A stretch of DNA of 37,868 bases. Origin: an uncultured Umboniibacter sp. GTDB taxonomy: Bacteria; Pseudomonadota; Gammaproteobacteria; Pseudomonadales; DSM-25080. Under the pieces are notes generated by a model. It was not told where the DNA came from, made no database searches, and worked only from the letters and a program-made list of their open reading frames with translations. Of this stretch, positions 17,573 to 27,024 are shown in pieces. Each line of letters opens with the position of its first letter. The first letter of the stretch is position 1. The position numbers and the translations under genes are program-made. The stretch spans positions 1-37,868 of the forward strand of contig NZ_CANMGY010000015.1 of the NCBI RefSeq assembly GCF_947497555.1, in the 5' to 3' direction.

Positions 17573-20500
17573 TTAAAAATTTGTTAAATAGCCTGCATCA
17601 ACCAAATCTTGAGATGTGTGATACATCCGACTAACCTCGGAATCGAACAGGCTAAGATTCGGACTACTCTGCAGCACCGACATATAGATCTTATATTCAA
17701 TCGAGCCATTCCAGTGTTGACCCGCCTTCAATTGCTTTTGGACCTTCGAGCCAAACTCCGAATGAAATTTAAAATGCATCAACGCGCACTTCACGTCTGA
17801 AAGGCGCCTGCCAAAATGCTCGTGTAAACCCTCCGTTAAAAATAGCTCTGGAGTAAACCGAAAGAAACAAACTTTCTGGTTAGCATAGGTTCTATTACGC
17901 GTAGATTCTGGATGGCCAAACACTCTTGCCCTGACTCCACCATCCAACACTGGCGCTTGCCCGTAAATAGACGAGGCTTTAGCTCGAATATTAAGGGAAC
18001 CCTGGCTGTCGAAGTGATTTAGCACCTGATAATAGGGTCTATCTGATAAATCAGCTTCAACTAGGGGGCCATCCGAATAAAAGTCGACGAGCGCCGCAAA
18101 AACCGCCTGCGCCCCAGATCCTTCACACTCAGCAATGAGTGTATCAATTGTTCTGTCTTCAAAACCTTGATAGGTAAAAAACTCATCAGCATCAATCACT
18201 AATGTCCATTTACCAATGCAATAATTCATCAGAGCAGTATCAACCCACTCAACGCTATAACGACTTTCTCTATAATTCAGCGAAGTGGTTAGAATAGAGA
18301 CGCCTTGCTGCTCGAGCATGAACTCTAAACTACCATCCTTTGAACCATTATCAATATAGATAAATTGCTCGAAGCCGATCGAACGATGGTGCGCTAATAA
18401 TGCCCCTAGATGAGTTGATTCATCCTTCGCAACTATAACAGCCACCTTTTGCGCGTGCTTTAACTCATTTGTTACCCGCAGTTCTTCAAGGAAACTCGTG
18501 ACACCGCGCTCAGTATAAAGCTTAAAACCATCAATTTTCTGATTAGAGATAATCTTTGAACCCAACTCCCGCTGAAGAGCGTCCGCTTGAACAAAGTTTT
18601 GCTGCCAAATTTCGGCTAAATGTTGCGGCGATTCCGAGTGGAGTATACGAATATTATTTTCCGATGACGGGTAAATATTATATTCCCAAGCGTAGCCTTC
18701 AATTGCTCCATCCAAAATTCTTCGGACGACGCAGCGCATTCCTTCATCACTCACAACAATATCTTTCGTCGCCAAGAGGTCACCGATAAGCTTATCTTCA
18801 TAGAATGATCGTGAAACCAAACTTGCATGCTCAGTCGAGGCGGCGAGTAATTGATTTAAGGCATGACGTGACAGCGAGTAACTCGTGCCGCCATCGGCAT
18901 ATACAGATTCCTCGGGAGATAAATCGAGAGCGTTACGCGCCTCTGCTGAGGTGGATTTATTTTGGTGGTAATCACGATCAACGTCGCCAATTCCTTTCTT
19001 CAACCTTCTACCCCAATAATCAAAACTAAAGAATACCGGGTCCGAAAAATGAGCATCTACGTTTAACAGACAGTCGTCGTCAATCTTGTAGAAATGAAGT
19101 GCTCCTATGTGACCTTGCACATACTTATACATTGCCAATGACTTCTGAGGTAACGACTCGTAGTTATCTTCAACATCTAGGTAGATGACCTGATCATCAT
19201 GAAACGATTCCTTCGTACCGCCCATCACAAAACGCACATCAATACCCGAAGCTCGTGCATAAGCTACCCAGGATTCAGCTAAGACCTTTTGACGAGTGGA
19301 TTGATACGCTTGGCAAGAATAAACCAGCACACAGGTATAGGGAAAAATAATTCTCTGACGTAAATACTGGCAAGTTTGCTTGATCCCTCTCGCCTCAATT
19401 GACCTAGCCACTACAGACTTTGCCTTGGCACTAACAAAGGTTAGAGAAGAGGCTTCACAATCTTCCTTTGATTCAAGCGATACAAGGGCTATTTGAATTT
19501 CTACTTCAACCGCCTGACGAGGTTCTAGTAATTTTACGTCAAGAGCACTGCTAACAAGTGAATCGAATTGGGCGGAGTTACGATGTACATCAAAGAATAT
19601 TAACTCACTTAAATATAATCTTACGGCAGATCCATACGTCGCACTAAGCGGAGCGTCAAATCCGCGACCGAGCTGTCTGCGCAATTCAATACATACGCCA
19701 GCGATTTCCTCCAAAACAGTTTCATCTGAATCACGACGTGCCTGTAGCGTTCGCCGGTAAAGCTTCTGTAATGAAGGGCTCACAAATGGTTTAGATCGGC
19801 CATTAATCTTCGCTACGTTATCGCCATTAGGCTGATTACTTTCGGATAGTAACAAAAGCTTATCGTAGTGCCCGACCGAATTGGACTCTCCAAAGGCTAA
19901 CGCCATATCTCTCGCGTTGTAGTGCTGTCGTGCGTAAAGGTATATACCGTAGCAAAATCGCTCCAAAGACTGCTTGGCGAGACGAGTTTTTTTCAATTTC
20001 GACATAATGGCGATTAATTTGAAGATTGGCTCACGGCCATTCTGTAAACTCTCAACGGTATTGAGGACTTCACGTAAGGTTTGATACTCAGCTCTGCATG
20101 CTGAAACATGTTCCGATGAACTGAAGTTCATTTGAACTTCAGAAAGGCCGAACAAAAAATCACTACATAGCCCAAAATGCATTAAAGCTGTATTCAGCAA
20201 AGGAGGAAATTTTGCATCAGCGGGACTTTGTTGATTCAGATAATTCAGTGTGCAGCGAATAATCCCCCCTCGGCCCACCCAATCACGTTGAGCTGCTAAA
20301 TTTATAAGCTGCTCTAAACGCGGCATGACTGACGCATGATTTAGGATATTAAACGCTAGTGTTAGTTCCGAGGCACCTAACCAAACTGCCTCATCTTTCT
20401 CAACGTCTTCAAGATAGGTATCGATAATAATCATGCTCAGCGAAATACTGGGCATAAATTGAATTTGTGACAGAAGCAGCGTTAGAAGTTGATATCGAGG

Positions 20501-21814
20501 AACCGAAGAGGTTTTTTGTTTCTCTAACTCAACCACCCAGAGCTCAAATTGCCGAGGTAAGCGAAATTCTGTCAAGCTCTCAAGTTGGTTAGCATCAATA
20601 CAGCATTGCACCACATGCGGCCAAATGTCTGTGCGCGATGTTTCGTTTAGCGTGTGATAGAACTCCACTTGCTCGGTGACGCTTTTGCACGAGAACAGTT
20701 TACTAGTATCTGAATCACTTCGATCTTTAGGTAGAAGCAGTGAAAGATTAGCGTCGGTATGCCGAAGCTGACGAGACAAGAGAAAACTCTCTATCGGATC
20801 CATTTGATGCATGAGCTCTAGCATCACTTTCACCAACTTTCGACTGCCTTTCACATGAGGCGCTAGAATCTGCATCACGTTGAAATAGTCTTTGAACATA
20901 TAACGCAGATCGCCGACGCTAAAACTCTCTAAGTGCCTTACGGACAACGTTAGTACTGCCTCACGATGAGGCAATACGCCATACAATTTCGTTGTGACTA
21001 AATTCGATAATACCGCCAACAGCTGTTTTAAAGACAGCGCTGATATCAAGTCGATGTCAATACAGTGCAATAGCTTAAGCGTAAAATTGGGATCATACTC
21101 CCATTGCTCGAGTAGTGTTGTGATCAAATCTTTCTTCGCTACCACCAGCTCACTCTGTAGGACGGGGGTCGACTCACCCCGATACATTAAGAGTGTCACT
21201 TCAGTACTTTTAAGTCTGCCGGCTTCGGTCAGGAGATCAATTACAGGTACTTTGGCATGAAAGGTTGCTACTTGACCGGAAATCGCACCCATAACTCCTG
21301 TTTTTTCGATAACGACATCTAGTGACTTAATAGGCCCATCCGCAATCCTGCAACATAGCTGCTCGCCGAGGTGCTCTCGACGTAGCCATCCATGAATTGC
21401 ATTATTTTGATATACCGTAAAGTCCCCAATAGTTTCTGTCGACTCGCTTAGCGATAAACCCTGCTCTAGCGCATGTCCCAAGACATCAGGCAACTTCACA
21501 CCCAATTCTCTAGCGTATCTAGATGGTTTAAAATTGAAACCTGGACGGTTACCGGCGTGTCTACCAAACTGAATATAGTGAAAAAACGGGTGTTGCAGCG
21601 CCATAATTACATCTGGGTACAACTGCACATACTCGAGGGGGGAGAACAGTCTATTTGGCATATAGTTATCAGTGATTGACTTAGCTCCAAAGCTCGCAAT
21701 GGCGTCTTGCTGACTACTAAAAGTCTGGCCAACCTGCCCTTCATAAAATGACTGATCGAATAAGCCTGAATTAGCTACCACTTCAATAAATTTGCTATGT
21801 ACATCAATAAACAA
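17573..21814 (-). CDS. Large protein with GT31-like and GT2-like (PF13704-type) glycosyltransferase domains
   Basis: A 1413-residue protein. Residues about 12-95 (SGLFD, NYMP, YPDV, HPFFHYIQFGRHAGNRPG) repeat the N-terminal module of the GT2-GT4 protein at 5110-7887. Residues about 220-800 are mainly helical and not recognised. Residues about 825-1060 resemble a GT31 galactosyltransferase-type domain: CVLVYSCQAYQSTRQKVLAESW, the acidic KIDDDCLLN (910-918), GGTSYSLSRHAL and EDKLIGDLL (1006-1014). Residues about 1120-1360 form a GT2-like domain with VIVAKDESTHLGALLAHH, IDNGSKDGS and IDADEFF (1207-1213). It is probably a multi-step cytoplasmic glycosyltransferase. The start is TTG at 21814 with GGTGA 6-7 nt upstream; no nearby ATG exists. 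Linkages are unknown. Confidence 0.75.
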   Translation of the reverse strand: MFIDVHSKFIEVVANSGLFDQSFYEGQVGQTFSSQQDAIASFGAKSITDNYMPNRLFSPLEYVQLYPDVIMALQHPFFHYIQFGRHAGNRPGFNFKPSRYARELGVKLPDVLGHALEQGLSLSESTETIGDFTVYQNNAIHGWLRREHLGEQLCCRIADGPIKSLDVVIEKTGVMGAISGQVATFHAKVPVIDLLTEAGRLKSTEVTLLMYRGESTPVLQSELVVAKKDLITTLLEQWEYDPNFTLKLLHCIDIDLISALSLKQLLAVLSNLVTTKLYGVLPHREAVLTLSVRHLESFSVGDLRYMFKDYFNVMQILAPHVKGSRKLVKVMLELMHQMDPIESFLLSRQLRHTDANLSLLLPKDRSDSDTSKLFSCKSVTEQVEFYHTLNETSRTDIWPHVVQCCIDANQLESLTEFRLPRQFELWVVELEKQKTSSVPRYQLLTLLLSQIQFMPSISLSMIIIDTYLEDVEKDEAVWLGASELTLAFNILNHASVMPRLEQLINLAAQRDWVGRGGIIRCTLNYLNQQSPADAKFPPLLNTALMHFGLCSDFLFGLSEVQMNFSSSEHVSACRAEYQTLREVLNTVESLQNGREPIFKLIAIMSKLKKTRLAKQSLERFCYGIYLYARQHYNARDMALAFGESNSVGHYDKLLLLSESNQPNGDNVAKINGRSKPFVSPSLQKLYRRTLQARRDSDETVLEEIAGVCIELRRQLGRGFDAPLSATYGSAVRLYLSELIFFDVHRNSAQFDSLVSSALDVKLLEPRQAVEVEIQIALVSLESKEDCEASSLTFVSAKAKSVVARSIEARGIKQTCQYLRQRIIFPYTCVLVYSCQAYQSTRQKVLAESWVAYARASGIDVRFVMGGTKESFHDDQVIYLDVEDNYESLPQKSLAMYKYVQGHIGALHFYKIDDDCLLNVDAHFSDPVFFSFDYWGRRLKKGIGDVDRDYHQNKSTSAEARNALDLSPEESVYADGGTSYSLSRHALNQLLAASTEHASLVSRSFYEDKLIGDLLATKDIVVSDEGMRCVVRRILDGAIEGYAWEYNIYPSSENNIRILHSESPQHLAEIWQQNFVQADALQRELGSKIISNQKIDGFKLYTERGVTSFLEELRVTNELKHAQKVAVIVAKDESTHLGALLAHHRSIGFEQFIYIDNGSKDGSLEFMLEQQGVSILTTSLNYRESRYSVEWVDTALMNYCIGKWTLVIDADEFFTYQGFEDRTIDTLIAECEGSGAQAVFAALVDFYSDGPLVEADLSDRPYYQVLNHFDSQGSLNIRAKASSIYGQAPVLDGGVRARVFGHPESTRNRTYANQKVCFFRFTPELFLTEGLHEHFGRRLSDVKCALMHFKFHSEFGSKVQKQLKAGQHWNGSIEYKIYMSVLQSSPNLSLFDSEVSRMYHTSQDLVDAGYLTNF

Positions 21815-22325
21815 TGTTTTTCACCCGTTTGAAACTACCCAAGAAGTGCTCTACTACCCGTCACTGTAAGAGCTCGTAATATCGATTGCCTTCAATCATA
21901 TCAAATACAGCGAATGACGCCTACAAAACAACAGTATAGCGATATTGTACCGTTACCCTAGGAACACACTATCGCATACCATAATTTAAGCTGACTCATC
22001 CACTTGCCTAGTTTTCATCGACACTAAACTGGTTTCGGTAAAACATTCAAGTTCCTCTGAACTCAGAAGTGATTCTCGACACTAAAAAATAATAAAATTG
22101 GCGGCGTTAGGTTCAACCAAAGCCCTTTGGCTTAGCTGTTATGAGAACGATCGAAAGGGTTTTGATTATTTTTCATTGACCCTGAACCTCGAATACAAAG
22201 TTCACTCCGACGCCACAGCAGAAGAGGCAACTCTTCCGGTACACATATTCACGTAATTGAGACGAGAGTCCCTGGTGTATGAAATACGACTATCGACTGT
22301 GTTCTGTATGCGAAGGTTGGTTAAA
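21815..22325. other. 511-nt intergenic region between kdsB and the large glycosyltransferase gene
   Basis: No coding frame with a believable start is seen. A TATACT hexamer on the minus strand (21933-21938) may be part of a promoter for the 1413-residue protein, but it lacks a -35. An 11-bp direct repeat (TCGACACTAAA) occurs near 22018 and 22076. A short inverted repeat (AAGCC/GGCTT) near 22120 has no T-run after it, so it is not called a terminator. Confidence 0.5.
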
Positions 22326-23072
22326 TCAACATCGAGACATGGACTTAATCTGATGGACTACTCGCTCCACATCCTCAGGAAAGTCTACCGCTATGCTCGC
22401 GCTATCTACTTCCACCATCTGAACGGGAACATCGTTTTCGAGGAAACGGAGAATCTCAATATCCTCAAGATTTTCAACGGGCGTCTTCTCGCCGCTACTG
22501 GCGAAGAATTCCAAGTGCGCCGCACTGAAGGCATAAATACACACCTGTTTAAAGGAACCCTCAAAGGCTAATTCCTTGGTAGTAGGAATCGCCGCACGGC
22601 TCATATACATCAGGCGGCCACTTTTTGAAGCGACCACCTTGGGTACGGAGTTAGACCGAAACTCTTCCTCGGAGTGGATTGCCGCCATCGCGTTAACAAT
22701 TTGCTCAGGGCAATCCTGATAGCGTTCAATGACGCGAGTAATATCAGCAGGATTAATCAATGGCTCATCACCCTGCACATTAATCAAAAAGTCGCGCTTT
22801 AGCGCAACATTTGCTTCTGCAAGGCGATCGGTACCGGTGAGACACGTGGACGACGTCATCACCACCTGCCCGCCAAAGGCTTCAACAGCGGATTGAATTT
22901 CTTCGCTATCCGTTGCCACATATACCAATTCAGCGCCTACCGCTTCAGTACAACGCTCCCACACGTGTTGAATCATTGGCTTACCCAAAATATCAACCAA
23001 GGGCTTACCTGGGAATCGGCTGGACTGATAACGTGCGGGTATCACTACCGCAAAACTCAACTGTGAACTCAT
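22326..23072 (-). CDS. kdsB: 3-deoxy-manno-octulosonate cytidylyltransferase (CMP-Kdo synthetase) homologue
   Basis: Activates Kdo, or a related ulosonic acid, with CTP to the CMP-sugar. The 248-residue protein has the same length as E. coli KdsB. It starts FAVVIPARYQSSRFPGKPL, the family nucleotide-binding motif, followed by GKPMIQHVWERC, YVATDSEEIQ, and INVQGDEPLINP with the metal-binding Asp. An in-frame GTG at 23087 is rejected because the ATG at 23072 has GAGG 6 nt upstream and begins 2 nt after the stop of the HAD gene. Group 2 capsule loci carry a second CMP-Kdo synthetase (KpsU), and this gene may play that role. Its partners here (aldolase, HAD) suggest the substrate could be a Kdo-like sugar made locally. 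Confidence 0.92.
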   Translation of the reverse strand: MSSQLSFAVVIPARYQSSRFPGKPLVDILGKPMIQHVWERCTEAVGAELVYVATDSEEIQSAVEAFGGQVVMTSSTCLTGTDRLAEANVALKRDFLINVQGDEPLINPADITRVIERYQDCPEQIVNAMAAIHSEEEFRSNSVPKVVASKSGRLMYMSRAAIPTTKELAFEGSFKQVCIYAFSAAHLEFFASSGEKTPVENLEDIEILRFLENDVPVQMVEVDSASIAVDFPEDVERVVHQIKSMSRC

Positions 23073-23074
23073 TA

Positions 23075-23725
23075 TTACCTCGGCCACTCATCCAAACAGG
23101 GGAAATTCTGCTCCGCCGCCAACGCTTTCATTCTCTTTGGAACATTCGAATAGGGTACATAAGCGATGAAATCAATCCCATTCGCCTGCGCCGCTTCATA
23201 ATCCGCTACGGCATCGCCAACCATCACAGCACGACTATGGGGAATTTCCGCTAGCAATGTCGCGACATTGTCATTTTTTGCTGTGGGTGAGCCGAGAATA
23301 TTTTCATAATGCTGACTCATGCCTCGGTTCGCAAACAGCGCTCGAAGCTCCTGCTGTTCAGAGCCACTGGCCACGGCCTTTTTATCCGTCAATTTATTAA
23401 GCATGACTTCAAATCCAGGCGTAATGGGCGCATCCGCGTAGCTTTCACGGCACTGTGCAGCGAATTCATCAATAATGGATTGATAGACTTCTTCGGCGCT
23501 AGAGGGCTGAACGGGCAGGATATTCTCTACAAAGTAACGCACATGATGAAAGCGCGACTTACCAAAGTTCTCACTAAAATATTGCTTGCAGTCTGCCGCC
23601 TCGGACACAGAAAAGCCGTGCTTAAGCACGGCCCTTTCCATCGCAGCGATTTTGAGCTGATTGGCATCTAGGATCACACCGTCGCAATCAAAGATTACCA
23701 AGTCATATTCAAATAACGGGTGCAT
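23075..23725 (-). CDS. HAD-superfamily phosphatase
   Basis: A 216-residue haloacid-dehalogenase-type hydrolase. Motif I is VIFDCDGVILDAN (10-22), with the nucleophile and acid Asp pair; the motif II serine/threonine region is AVASGSEQQEL; motif IV is MVGDAVADYEAA. A helical cap sits between motifs I and II, as in phosphoglycolate-phosphatase-like (subfamily I) enzymes, not the capless KdsC type. Lying between an aldolase and a CMP-Kdo synthetase homologue, it probably removes phosphate from an ulosonic-acid phosphate (inference). The start ATG at 23725 has AAGGG 8 nt upstream. It overlaps the aldolase gene by 17 nt and ends 2 nt before kdsB. Confidence 0.85.
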   Translation of the reverse strand: MHPLFEYDLVIFDCDGVILDANQLKIAAMERAVLKHGFSVSEAADCKQYFSENFGKSRFHHVRYFVENILPVQPSSAEEVYQSIIDEFAAQCRESYADAPITPGFEVMLNKLTDKKAVASGSEQQELRALFANRGMSQHYENILGSPTAKNDNVATLLAEIPHSRAVMVGDAVADYEAAQANGIDFIAYVPYSNVPKRMKALAAEQNFPCLDEWPR

Positions 23726-25322
23726 AAATTGAACCCTTCGCGACTGGGTAAGAGGATGGCGTTAAGGACTTCAGCTCAACCCCAGCGTCGGAGCGTCGCA
23801 TGGTTGAGATCAATTTCAGCATCTCTAACTGACGAGCATCGGTAGACTTATAGCCGTCTGAACCCACCAAGGTAATTAAGCTTGCTTTGCCTTCTACCGC
23901 TGCGGCAACCGCATAGGCAAAAGTGAGGTCAAAGGGGACTACGCAGAAGTTGCCTTTGACGGAGAATTCGTCAGACGTCACTTGAATACCATAATCAACG
24001 AATGGCACCTTCAAATCGCCCAGCTCAGCGCTCCCAAAACGGTGAGCAGGTAGGATTAGCGGCTTAACTAGCTGCTGATACGTAGTGCTTTCAGAGAGGT
24101 ACTTTGTATTGTGAGAAACACAGAAGTAGTCAACAAAGTCTTCAGCCAATTCAGAAACAACGTTAACCGCAATCACCACTGGCTGACGTTCGCGAATATA
24201 GGTTTCAACATCACGCAAATACTTTGCCAAGCTAGGACCGTTATTGACAATGAGCACTTCACGCCCTGCGAACAAGCCCTTAAGTTTATCACTACCAGAG
24301 ACTGGCTTGGCCTGGCTATTAATATTCAGCGCAGCCTCAAGCACTTCGCCGCTGTAGCTAGAAGTCCCCTCAAGTGAGCTGAGATAACCAATAGCGCCAA
24401 CCACCTCTTCTGTGCCGTAATGAGAGCTAGAAAGTAGGTTCTGAATGTAGGTAGGGTGAATGTCATTCTGAGCGCCGAGGAAGTAAAGCAAGCTACTCCC
24501 CCAACCACATTCGCGCTGCATCGATTCGAAGTAGCGCACCACCAATTCATACACTGCATCCGGTTGGTAATGGGTATTACCCTGCTTCGCCAACAGCGCC
24601 AACAAATTCTCGGTTTGCGCATTGCCCGCACCACGGCCCATACCGGTAACCGTTACGTCCAGCCACTCTACACCTTCGGCCAATGCGGTAAAGCTATTAT
24701 CAATCGCCTTCGCCATGTTGTTGTGAGTGTGGATACCCATAGTACCCTGCCATTCTTGCTTGACTGCACGCGTAATACGCTGAACTTCTTCCGCATCCAT
24801 ATTACCCAAAGAGTCCGCAAAGTAGAGCGCCTCTAAGCCAGGCCAGCCCGAAGCAATACGAGCTTTCTCTGCAATGACTTCGGTAGGTTTACCACCCGCC
24901 TGCATTAGGTTAAAGCCAACGATGTAACCCTTGCCGCTTAAGGCAGCTACAATGGCACCCGAATGCTCAACTTCATGGAAGTGCGCGGCGATACGAACTA
25001 AACCAACCTTGGAGTCTGCAGCGTCTACAAACAGTTGATCCACTGCCTCTTCAATGCTGAGCGCCGATGACAAAATAGTTTTAGCATCAACCATCACGCC
25101 ATAGGTTGGTCCTTCTGGCAACTCGATAGAGTTTAAGAACGCTTCTGTTGTGTAAGCAAATGGACCATCAAAGCCTTTCTTAGGGAAATTTCGTAACCCC
25201 AGCTCTACGTAGTCAATTTTAGCTGACGCCATTGCGCTCAAATATGACTCAACCACCTCTGGCTCAAAATCCCACTGGTTGTAATAGCCGCCATCACGCA
25301 AGGTACAATCTAATATTTTCAT
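23709..25322 (-). CDS. DRE-TIM aldolase/lyase with C-terminal Rossmann-like (DUF115-like) domain
   Basis: A 537-residue protein. Residues 1 to about 300 form a DRE-TIM metallolyase barrel related to 4-hydroxy-2-oxovalerate aldolase and HMG-CoA lyase. It has LDCTLRDGGYYNQW (4-17) with the Arg-Asp pair, FADSLGNMDAEEV, GIHTHNNMAKAIDNS (197-210) with the metal-ligand His-x-His, and GMGRGAGNAQTENL. Residues about 350-537 are a second domain with LIVNNGPSLAKYLRDVE and later ITLVGSDGY, resembling the DUF115/MptE-like fold. In this operon (manC upstream, HAD and kdsB downstream) it is a candidate for forming or cleaving a 2-keto-3-deoxy acid from pyruvate and an aldehyde sugar (inference). The start ATG at 25322 has GAG about 6 nt upstream. 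Confidence 0.75.
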   Translation of the reverse strand: MKILDCTLRDGGYYNQWDFEPEVVESYLSAMASAKIDYVELGLRNFPKKGFDGPFAYTTEAFLNSIELPEGPTYGVMVDAKTILSSALSIEEAVDQLFVDAADSKVGLVRIAAHFHEVEHSGAIVAALSGKGYIVGFNLMQAGGKPTEVIAEKARIASGWPGLEALYFADSLGNMDAEEVQRITRAVKQEWQGTMGIHTHNNMAKAIDNSFTALAEGVEWLDVTVTGMGRGAGNAQTENLLALLAKQGNTHYQPDAVYELVVRYFESMQRECGWGSSLLYFLGAQNDIHPTYIQNLLSSSHYGTEEVVGAIGYLSSLEGTSSYSGEVLEAALNINSQAKPVSGSDKLKGLFAGREVLIVNNGPSLAKYLRDVETYIRERQPVVIAVNVVSELAEDFVDYFCVSHNTKYLSESTTYQQLVKPLILPAHRFGSAELGDLKVPFVDYGIQVTSDEFSVKGNFCVVPFDLTFAYAVAAAVEGKASLITLVGSDGYKSTDARQLEMLKLISTMRRSDAGVELKSLTPSSYPVAKGSIYAPVI

Positions 25323-25378
25323 TTCTACTCACACAGTTGTTAATACAGGTTTTCTAAAAAAATACAGCTCACACTATG

Positions 25379-26785
25379 TTAAGCGCGGCCGTAACGATCA
25401 TCAAAACGAACAATATCGTCTTCACCAAGGTAAGAACCTGACTGAACTTCAATCAGCTCAAGGTCAACTTTCCCCGGGTTCTCCAGCGCGTGAATGACGC
25501 CTACTGGGATATAGGTGCTTTGATTCTCGGTTAATAGCAGTTCATTATCGCCGTTGGTCACCTTAGCGGTACCGGATACCACAATCCAATGCTCGGCTCT
25601 GTGGTGGTGCATCTGCACCGACAACTTAGCACCCGGCTTAACGGTAATACGCTTAACCTGATAACGCTCACCGCTATCGATAGAATCGTAATGCCCCCAA
25701 GGACGATAAACTTCACGATGGTGAATGTGCTCGGTACGATCCTGAGCCTTAAGCTCGGCAACCACCGCCTTAACATCCTGAACACGATCCTTGGCCGCAA
25801 CCATGACCGCATCCTTGGTTTCAACTACAATCAAACCCTCAACACCAATGGTAGAAACCAAACGGCTGGTACCGTGTACTAGGGAGTTTTTGGTATCGTG
25901 AAGGATAACGTCACCGTGCTTAGAGTTGCCGTCACCACACTTCTCGTCCAGCTCCCACAGTGCACTCCACGAGCCTACGTCGCTCCATTCGGCATCCATA
26001 GGAACAACAACGGCTTTAGTCGTTTTTTCCATAATGGCATAATCAATAGAGTCATCCGGGCACGCTAAGAAATCCTCCTCACCCACACGGACGAAATCTA
26101 AGTCGTCAGCCTTGTTATCGTAGGACGCTAAACAGGCTTTATAGATTTCCGGTGCATACTGCTTGAGCTCTTCAAGGTAAACGGATGCTTTCACCAAGAA
26201 CATGCCGCTATTCCATAGATAGCCGCCCTCGGCAAGGTACTGTTTAGCAACCTCAAGGTTTGGCTTTTCAACGAAGCGATTTACCGCAAAGCCATCATCA
26301 TTCGCGGCGCCACACTGAATATAACCATAACCCGTCTCCGGTGCGTTCGGCACAATACCAAACGTCACGACTTGCCCAGCGTCTGCAAGAGGTTGTGCTT
26401 TATTCACCGCATCGGCGAACGCTGCTTCATTTTTAATAACATGATCGGCAGCTAAAACTAGCATCAGACTATCATCGCCCTTAGCCAACACATCTAGGGC
26501 TGCTAAGGCAATGGCTGGAGCGGTATTACGTGCAGCAGGCTCAAGGATAATACGGGCGCCTTCAACCTTATTCGCACGGAGTTGCTCAGCAACTAAAAAG
26601 CGGTGATCTGCATTACAAAGCAAGATAGGCGCCGCTGCACCCAGAGGCTCCGAGCGAGAGACCGTACTTTGTAGCATACTGTCTGAACCCGCTAAACTTA
26701 GAAACTGCTTAGGGAACCATGAGCGTGACAACGGCCATAAACGAGTGCCGGATCCGCCTGCCATAATTACTGGGGTAACTTTCAT
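25379..26785 (-). CDS. manC: Mannose-1-phosphate guanylyltransferase / mannose-6-phosphate isomerase (type II)
   Basis: Makes GDP-mannose from mannose-1-phosphate and GTP. The C-terminal cupin is the phosphomannose-isomerase domain of the bifunctional type. The 468-residue length fits. The N-terminus has [20 protein letters not shown], with KQF just after it, the pyrophosphorylase signature. [17 protein letters not shown] and VEKP follow. The C-terminal domain shows [20 protein letters not shown] and [18 protein letters not shown]. It is the first gene of the manC-aldolase-HAD-kdsB run, with a 56-nt gap to the aldolase. A good sigma-70-type promoter candidate lies just upstream. No manB/algC phosphomannomutase is in the window. 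Confidence 0.96.
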   Translation of the reverse strand: MKVTPVIMAGGSGTRLWPLSRSWFPKQFLSLAGSDSMLQSTVSRSEPLGAAAPILLCNADHRFLVAEQLRANKVEGARIILEPAARNTAPAIALAALDVLAKGDDSLMLVLAADHVIKNEAAFADAVNKAQPLADAGQVVTFGIVPNAPETGYGYIQCGAANDDGFAVNRFVEKPNLEVAKQYLAEGGYLWNSGMFLVKASVYLEELKQYAPEIYKACLASYDNKADDLDFVRVGEEDFLACPDDSIDYAIMEKTTKAVVVPMDAEWSDVGSWSALWELDEKCGDGNSKHGDVILHDTKNSLVHGTSRLVSTIGVEGLIVVETKDAVMVAAKDRVQDVKAVVAELKAQDRTEHIHHREVYRPWGHYDSIDSGERYQVKRITVKPGAKLSVQMHHHRAEHWIVVSGTAKVTNGDNELLLTENQSTYIPVGVIHALENPGKVDLELIEVQSGSYLGEDDIVRFDDRYGRA

Positions 26786-26819
26786 AGGAGCTCTCTACAG
26801 GAAGTTGTTATAATCGGGC

Positions 26820-26848
26820 ATTATCTTGGTTTATGTGAACTAATTCAA
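26820..26848 (-). promoter_or_regulatory. Sigma-70-type promoter candidate for the manC operon
   Basis: On the minus strand TTGAAT is followed by a 17-nt spacer and GATAAT (4/6 and 5/6 to consensus). Transcription would start near 26813, giving a leader of about 28 nt to the manC ATG. Placement and spacing are good; the evidence is sequence match only. Confidence 0.5.
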
Positions 26849-27024
26849 CAGTGGGTGAATAATGGGGGGCATTAGGAGAGCGAATGGAAGCTTTACCCGC
26901 AAACATAATAGCTCGCGCAGAAATTGTCACGAATCATACCGTCAGGAAAATCTTGTTATTCGCATCCTTGATCTCGTTCTCAGCAAAGTGTTAGATCTTG
27001 TATTTTACACTACGATCTTTTCAG

